A stretch of DNA of 35,127 bases from an uncultured Clostridium sp. (GTDB lineage Bacteria; Bacillota; Clostridia; TANB77; CAG-508): NCBI GenBank assembly GCA_946545015.1, contig CAMNMV010000011.1, forward strand, positions 1 to 35,127, given 5' to 3'. This document shows, piece after piece, positions 29,738 through 35,127 of this stretch. A program made the translations under genes and the position numbers. Below the pieces are notes generated by a model that worked only from the letters and a program-made list of their open reading frames with translations, was not told where the DNA came from and did not search any database. Position 1 is the first letter of the stretch. Every line of letters starts with the position of its first letter.

Positions 29738-30613
29738 TTATTCAATATTCTGAATTTGTTCTCTAATATTTTCAAGTTCTGTTTTAACATCCACTACATA
29801 ATTAGTTATTTCTAAATTATTTGCCTTTGAACCAATTGTATTAGTTTCTCTATTCATTTCTTGAATAAGAAAATCTAATTTTTTTCCTATTGCATCTTTT
29901 GATTCTAATAATTTTCTAAATTGTGATATATGACTTTTTAGTCTTGTTATCTCTTCTTCAACTGAACATTTATCTGCATATATGACAACTTCTTGTGCTA
30001 ATCTTGATTTGTCAATTTCTTCTGTTTTTAGCAAATCTTTTATTCTATCTTCTAATTTTACCACATAATCTTCAATAAGTCCAGTAGAAAGTTTTGATAT
30101 TTCAAGTACTTTAGCTTCAACTGCATCTAATCTTTCTTCTAAGTCTTTTGCAATTTTTGCTCCTTCTTCTTGTCTCATTTTCATAAGACTATCTGTAGCT
30201 TGTTTGACTACTGCTAATAATTCTTCTTTTATTGTTTCGTCATCATTATTTGCTTGAATTTTTAAAACATCTGGAAACTTAGCTATATCTACAACTTCTA
30301 TATTTGATTGTAGTCCTTCTTCTGAAGCTAATTTTCTTAATTCATCTATGTATAATTTAGCTATTTCTGTATTAATCTTTACTTCATTACCTTCTTTACT
30401 ATTGTTGTAATATGAAATAAATACATCAATTTTTCCTCTATTTACTTGTTTTAAGATTTCTTTTTTCACATCATCTTCCAAATAACTTATAGTTCTTGGC
30501 ATTTTGATATTCACATCTGCATATCTATGATTTATTGTTTTAATTTCTACTTGATACTCTCTTAAATTTTCTGTTATAGAACTTTTTCCATAACCTGTCA
30601 TACTTTTAATCAT
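29738..30613 (-). CDS. yicC: YicC family protein
   Basis: [13 protein letters not shown]...[18 protein letters not shown]...[41 protein letters not shown]. Confidence 0.95.
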   Translation of the reverse strand: MIKSMTGYGKSSITENLREYQVEIKTINHRYADVNIKMPRTISYLEDDVKKEILKQVNRGKIDVFISYYNNSKEGNEVKINTEIAKLYIDELRKLASEEGLQSNIEVVDIAKFPDVLKIQANNDDETIKEELLAVVKQATDSLMKMRQEEGAKIAKDLEERLDAVEAKVLEISKLSTGLIEDYVVKLEDRIKDLLKTEEIDKSRLAQEVVIYADKCSVEEEITRLKSHISQFRKLLESKDAIGKKLDFLIQEMNRETNTIGSKANNLEITNYVVDVKTELENIREQIQNIE

Positions 30614-31808
30614 CTATCTTTACCTCTTTTTTTGGTCTTCCCCTTTTTTTAGGTTTATTTTCTGTATTTTCTGTTTCTTTTACTTTTTTATCAGTTTCAG
30701 CTTTTTTTGTTGTCTCTGTTTTTTTACTAGTAGCTGTCTTTTTAGCTGATGTAGTTTTTTTAGTTGCTGTTGTCTTTGCCGTTTTTGTCGTTTTCGCTTT
30801 AGTTGATGTTGAACTTGTTTTCTTTGTTGTTGTCTTTTTTACTTCTTTTTTATTTTCTGCTTTTTCCTCTACTGCTACTCCAATATCTTCTTTATTATTT
30901 TTTTCTTTTTCCTTTAGATTTTTTTCATTATTATTTTCTTCTAATTCTTCACGATTAATTTTTTCTAGTTTAGCCCATAAACTTGCTATATTTTTATTTC
31001 TACTTCTTGCTTTTTTTGGTTCTTTCACTTCTTCAAAGTTTTCTTCTTTTTTATCATTATCTTCTTTATTTGTTTCTTCTATTTTTCCTACAATATTTTC
31101 TTTGCTATCTATAGTTTGTTTTTCTTCTTTTACTTCTTTTGTAATATCATTTTCCACTTTTTGTTCTTTTCTATTCTTCTTTTCTGCCTTTTGTTCAGCT
31201 TTTAATTTAGCTTTTTGCATTTTTTGTTCTTTCTTATCTAGTTTTTCTTTCTTAGTTGCTTCTTTTACACTTGGCTCATCTTTTTGAACAATTTGTGAAA
31301 TGTCACTTAATCCTCTTAAATATTCTTTTCTCGCTTTTGTTGTTATTATTATTGTTTTTAAAACAAAATATATTGAAAATCCATATGAAGATACTAATAT
31401 ATAATTATCGAAATTAAAATTATAAATTTTAGTAATATGCATTGTTGTTAAACTATGAGTTGCCAAAGCTAATACTTCAAAAGCATGAATAGCTACTGTT
31501 TTGCTTTCTTTTTTATATGCAATTTCTATTAATAATAATGCTATTGCTAAAAATACTAAAGTTGCACCTTTTACAACTCCTATTGTATTTACATCTCCGA
31601 CATTTCTATGTACTACACTTAATATACAGAAATATGCCATTATTAATATTGCTATTAATAAATTAATAAAAACTCTGGTTGATACCTTTTTCTCTATCTC
31701 TTTAGTTGCTTTTTTACTTTTATCTTCATTTTTATTTATTTCTATATCTTGTTCTTTAACAATTTCTTCTTTAACTTTTTCTTTCTCTTCAGTCTTAAAT
31801 AAACTCAT
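30606..31808 (-). CDS. Uncharacterised membrane protein with long Lys-rich tail and AT-hook-like KKRGRPKK
   Basis: 400 aa; four TM-like segments then KKTTTKKTSSTSTKAKTTKTAKTTATKK...[16 protein letters not shown]. Confidence 0.6.
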   Translation of the reverse strand: MSLFKTEEKEKVKEEIVKEQDIEINKNEDKSKKATKEIEKKVSTRVFINLLIAILIMAYFCILSVVHRNVGDVNTIGVVKGATLVFLAIALLLIEIAYKKESKTVAIHAFEVLALATHSLTTMHITKIYNFNFDNYILVSSYGFSIYFVLKTIIITTKARKEYLRGLSDISQIVQKDEPSVKEATKKEKLDKKEQKMQKAKLKAEQKAEKKNRKEQKVENDITKEVKEEKQTIDSKENIVGKIEETNKEDNDKKEENFEEVKEPKKARSRNKNIASLWAKLEKINREELEENNNEKNLKEKEKNNKEDIGVAVEEKAENKKEVKKTTTKKTSSTSTKAKTTKTAKTTATKKTTSAKKTATSKKTETTKKAETDKKVKETENTENKPKKRGRPKKEVKIDD

Positions 31809-31875
31809 TTTTATTTTGATATTAGCTATAACTAATATCTTCTCCTTTCATATTTTTCTATATTTTACGATACTA

Positions 31876-32619
31876 TTATTGTTCTAATTCATACATAATA
31901 TTACTTAATACATTTAGTGCAACTGTTTCTGTTCTTAAGATTCTTTTTCCTAAAGTAACAATCTTTGCTCCACTAGTTTTAAGCATCTCTACATCTTTTT
32001 CTTCAAGTCCACCTTCTGGGCCAACAACAAAACCTATCTTTTTAAATCCTTTTTGTTTTATTTCTTTTAATTCATTTTTTAATACATTTTGTTTTTCTTT
32101 TTCATATGCAACTATTATCATATCATAATCATCAATAGTACTACATATTTCTTTTACTGTAGTAACATTACTTATTTGTGGAATTATATCTCTTCCGCAT
32201 TGTTTTGCTGCAACCTCTGAGATTTTTTGCCATCTATCAATTTTCTTTAGTTTATCTTTTTCATTTAATTTTACTATACATCTTCCCATATCAACTGGTG
32301 CAATTGAATATACACCAAGCTCTACAGATTTTTGTATTATCAATTCCATTTTATCAGATTTAGGAAGCCCTTGAAATATTGTAACTTTAACCCTAGGTTC
32401 AACAGTTTCTTCTATTTTTTCAAGCACATCACATTTTATTTGTTCATCTGATATATCTTTTATTTTGCATAAATAATTTTCTTGATTATCAGAATTACAA
32501 ATTTGTATATTTTCATTTAATTGTAATCTTAATACATTTTTTATGTGATTTACATCTGTTCCTAAAATAGTTATTTTATTATTATTAACTTGATTTTCTT
32601 TAACAAAAAATTTAGGCAT
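31876..32619 (-). CDS. rsmE: 16S rRNA (uracil1498-N3)-methyltransferase
   Basis: PKFFVKENQ...FQGLPKSDKMELIIQKSVELGV...VGPEGGLEEKDVE...LGKRILRTETVALNVLS. Confidence 0.95.
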   Translation of the reverse strand: MPKFFVKENQVNNNKITILGTDVNHIKNVLRLQLNENIQICNSDNQENYLCKIKDISDEQIKCDVLEKIEETVEPRVKVTIFQGLPKSDKMELIIQKSVELGVYSIAPVDMGRCIVKLNEKDKLKKIDRWQKISEVAAKQCGRDIIPQISNVTTVKEICSTIDDYDMIIVAYEKEKQNVLKNELKEIKQKGFKKIGFVVGPEGGLEEKDVEMLKTSGAKIVTLGKRILRTETVALNVLSNIMYELEQ

Positions 32620-32686
32620 TATAATCTCCTTTTATACTTTTAGGATTATATCATATTATTAAAAAAAATGCTATAAAAATACAAAA

Positions 32687-32722
32687 AAAGTTACCAATAA
32701 ATCTAGGTTTTTGGTAACTTTT
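32687..32722. terminator. Terminator hairpin downstream of rubrerythrin gene
   Basis: aaaagttaccaa / ttggtaactttt. Confidence 0.75.
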
Positions 32723-32772
32723 TAATTAACTTAATATTAACTATTATATATAAAATATTAACAATTAGAATA

Positions 32773-33315
32773 TTAATAATTTTCTGCTTTTATTTCAAAG
32801 TATGCTTTTGGATGATTGCAAACTGGACAAATCTCTGGAGCATCTTTTCCTATTACAATATGTCCACAATTTCTACATTTCCAAATTTTTTCTCCATCTT
32901 TACTAAATACTAATTCTCCATTTACATTATCTAATAATTTTCTATATCTTTCTTCATGCTCTTTTTCTATTTTTCCAACAGATTCAAATAAGAATGCAAT
33001 ACGATCAAATCCTTCTTCTCTTGCTTCTTTTGCCATTCTATCATACATATCTGTCCATTCAAAGTTTTCTCCATTTGCAGCATCTTCTAAGTTTACTGCT
33101 GTTGTTGGTATATTACCATCATGTAATAATTTATACCAAATTTTTGCATGTTCTTTTTCATTTTCCGCTGTTTCTAAAAATATAGCTGCAATTTGCTCAT
33201 ATCCTTCTTTTTTAGCTTTACTTGCGAAATAAGTATATTTATTTCTTGCTTGTGATTCACCAGCAAATGCATCCATTAAATTTTTCTCTGTTTTTGTTCC
33301 TTTTATATTTTCCAT
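32773..33315 (-). CDS. Rubrerythrin
   Basis: [55 protein letters not shown]...; rubredoxin-type [30 protein letters not shown]. Confidence 0.96.
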   Translation of the reverse strand: MENIKGTKTEKNLMDAFAGESQARNKYTYFASKAKKEGYEQIAAIFLETAENEKEHAKIWYKLLHDGNIPTTAVNLEDAANGENFEWTDMYDRMAKEAREEGFDRIAFLFESVGKIEKEHEERYRKLLDNVNGELVFSKDGEKIWKCRNCGHIVIGKDAPEICPVCNHPKAYFEIKAENY

Positions 33316-33375
33316 TATATCTTCCTCCTTTTACCAAATAATTAATATCATATTATAAGCACTATGTCAAGAATT

Positions 33376-33967
33376 TTATTTATTGTAAAAATCTAAAGGA
33401 TTTTGATATTTTCCATCAATTCTAACTCCAAAATGAAGATGTGGGCCAGTAGTTGCACCATTAGTTGGATTACCACTTGAATCACTATATATATTTCCTT
33501 TAACTCCATATACATTTTTAGGTCCAACGCATCCGAATAACTTGTCCTTGACTTATTTTTTGTCCTACTTCTACAATAAAATTAGGATCGCAATGACAAT
33601 ATGATACTTTAAAATTTTCAAATGAAAGTGTTATTGTATATCCTCCTGCTCCTAGAAATTCTCTAAATGTTATAACCCCATCATGAACTGCAATAAATTT
33701 AGTTCCTGGAGGAGCTGGAATATCTATTCCTGAATGAGAAGTAGAAGCACCTGTTGTTGGAGATACTCTCCTTCCAAATAGTGAACTAATTCTAGTATAC
33801 CCAGGTATTGGCCAAACAAAACCTCCTGGGTTAATTTCTAGTATCTCTCCTTGCTCTAAATTATTATTTGATATCTGATTGCTTAATATTATTGGAGTAA
33901 AAAAAATTGATATAAAAAATATAATTAATAATTGAATGATAAAAAATCTTTTTAGATATTTAAAAAT
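33376..33967 (-). CDS. M23 (LytM-type) peptidase, interrupted by one extra base at 33535 within an in-frame CGG (33533..33535); +1 shift needed; probable AUU start
   Basis: Upstream frame: LKRFFIIQLLIIFFISIFF...GEILEINPGGFVWPIPGYTRISSLFGRRVSPTTGASTSHSGIDIPAPPGTKFIAVHDGVITFRE...KISQGQVI-RMRWT*; downstream frame: QVIGCVGPKNVYGVKGNIYSDSSGNPTNGATTGPHLHFGVRIDGKYQNPLDFYNK*. Removing one C gives an uninterrupted frame. Confidence 0.9.
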
Positions 33968-33987
33968 ATTTAGTCACCTCTTTAAGA

Positions 33988-34023
33988 AAAAAAATAAGTC
34001 TCTATATAAAAGTATAGAGACTT
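33988..34023 (-). terminator. Terminator of tRNA-Trp
   Basis: aagtctctata / tatagagactt followed by minus-strand T-run. Confidence 0.85.
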
Positions 34024-34098
34024 TGGCAGGGGTAGAAGGATTCGAACCCTCACAGGCGGTTTTGGAGACCGATGTGCTACCATTGACACTATACCCCT
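34024..34098 (-). tRNA. tRNA-Trp (anticodon CCA), CCA 3' end encoded
   Basis: AGGGGTATAGTGTCAATGGTAGCACATCGGTCTCCAAAACCGCCTGTGAGGGTTCGAATCCTTCTACCCCTGCCA; acceptor AGGGGTA/TACCCCT, T-loop TTCGAAT, loop CT-CCA-AA. Confidence 0.93.
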
Positions 34099-34241
34099 AA
34101 ATTCAAACTTGTTTGATTATAACATATTAATTTTAAAATGTATAGGCTTTTTGGAAAAAATTTTAAAAGAATTTGCATTTTAAATTTGCAAATTCCTTTA
34201 AAACTATTAATCTGTTTTTTGGAAGTGTCCCCTAAAACAGA

Positions 34242-34757
34242 TTACATATCATCTTCTTCATCTCTCATACTTCCACATCCGTGGCACCCTGAACAATGAC
34301 CTTTGTTACAACCGAAATTAGTTTCTTCTTGTGAATCTTCTATATCTCCTGTCCAATCTAATTCAATTACATTATTACAATTTGGACATTCAATTTCTGA
34401 ATTTTCTTGATTTAAATCAATTAAGAACTCATTATCACAATATGGACAAACTATTTCAAAATCATAATTGTCTTCATCATCGACTTCATATTCATCAATA
34501 TCATCTAAATAAATATCTTGTTCAATATCTTCTATTTCACGTTGTATATTATTTATTTTTGTTGATAAATCTTTTTGAATTTTTTCTATTTGAGATAATT
34601 TATCTTCTTTATAATTTAAGATATGTTCCATTTGTTCTAAAACAACATTCATAAATTCAGTTGTTCTTCCTTTTACATATTCTAAATCTTCTTTGTTTTT
34701 TATATTCTTTTCTAAGTCATTCATAAAGTATTTGAATTCTTTTTTTAATTCAGACAT
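34242..34757 (-). CDS. Uncharacterised coiled-coil / zinc-ribbon protein with Cys-rich tail (possibly CD1247 N-terminal-domain type)
   Basis: Coiled-coil N-terminus, CPYCDNEFLIDLNQENSEIECPNCNNVIEL, tail CNKGHCSGCHGCGSM. Confidence 0.55.
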   Translation of the reverse strand: MSELKKEFKYFMNDLEKNIKNKEDLEYVKGRTTEFMNVVLEQMEHILNYKEDKLSQIEKIQKDLSTKINNIQREIEDIEQDIYLDDIDEYEVDDEDNYDFEIVCPYCDNEFLIDLNQENSEIECPNCNNVIELDWTGDIEDSQEETNFGCNKGHCSGCHGCGSMRDEEDDM

Positions 34758-34775
34758 TAATTGTGTTCACCTTTC

Positions 34776-35127
34776 TTAAACTCTTTCCATATACTCACAT
34801 GTTCTAGTATCTATTCTTAAAACATCACCAATATTTACGAATAATGGAACTTGTAATTCTAATCCAGTTTCTAATGTTGCTGGTTTTCCTGATGTTGTAG
34901 TTGTATTTCCACTAAATCCAGGTTCTGTATATGTAACTTCCAATTCAACAAATGTTGGTGGTTCTACTGCAAATACACTTCCTTTAAATGAAAGTATTGT
35001 AACTTCTATGTTTTCTTTTAAATATTTTAAACAATCTCCTAATTGTTCTTTATTTAATGGCATTTGATCATATGTTTCATTATCCATAAAATAATATAAT
35101 TCTCCATCATTATATAAATATTGCATT
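34776..35127 (-). CDS. efp: Elongation factor P, N-terminal part beyond window
   Basis: [31 protein letters not shown]...[61 protein letters not shown]. Confidence 0.95.
   Translation of the reverse strand, partial: MQYLYNDGELYYFMDNETYDQMPLNKEQLGDCLKYLKENIEVTILSFKGSVFAVEPPTFVELEVTYTEPGFSGNTTTTSGKPATLETGLELQVPLFVNIGDVLRIDTRTCEYMERV

Noticed and set aside
34208-34243. Inverted repeat TAATCTGTTTTAGGGGACACTTCC... as an IS end
   Set aside because: It is adjacent to a stop codon and no transposase or matching second end is present; more likely a terminator-like hairpin.
1-35127. CRISPR arrays, rRNA genes, intact prophage or transposase
   Set aside because: None seen on either strand.

Overview
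AT-rich (Clostridia-like, spore-former) chromosomal window, mostly minus-strand core genes: murC (partial), dac, spoIVB, a 12-gene divergent Tad-like pilus/secretion operon, a Cof-type HAD hydrolase, an alpha/beta SASP, hpf, recO-yqzL-era, a GT4/DUF4912/GH57 glucan cluster, ytxC, spoVS-ymdB, gmk-rpoZ-remA-yicC, rsmE, rubrerythrin, an M23 peptidase, tRNA-Trp(CCA) and efp (partial). Main observation: two otherwise intact extracytoplasmic peptidase genes (spoIVB and the M23 peptidase) are each broken by one extra base. In both, the break is an in-frame CGG codon in the context CGGA. Skipping the C restores the conserved protein with Gly (GGA) at the junction. By eye I found no in-frame CGG in any intact CDS of the window. 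This fits CGG being an unassigned or shift-prone codon that triggers +1 frameshifting, or CGGA being read as a four-base Gly codon. Sequencing or assembly error must be excluded first. The second main observation is the Tad-like operon, with a TadB-TadC-like fusion, a membrane-anchored CpaF-like ATPase, degenerate ParA-like proteins and a family of paralogous 'MENAxKALxxAGxxLI' pilin-like proteins. All calls are from reading the sequence; no database search was run.
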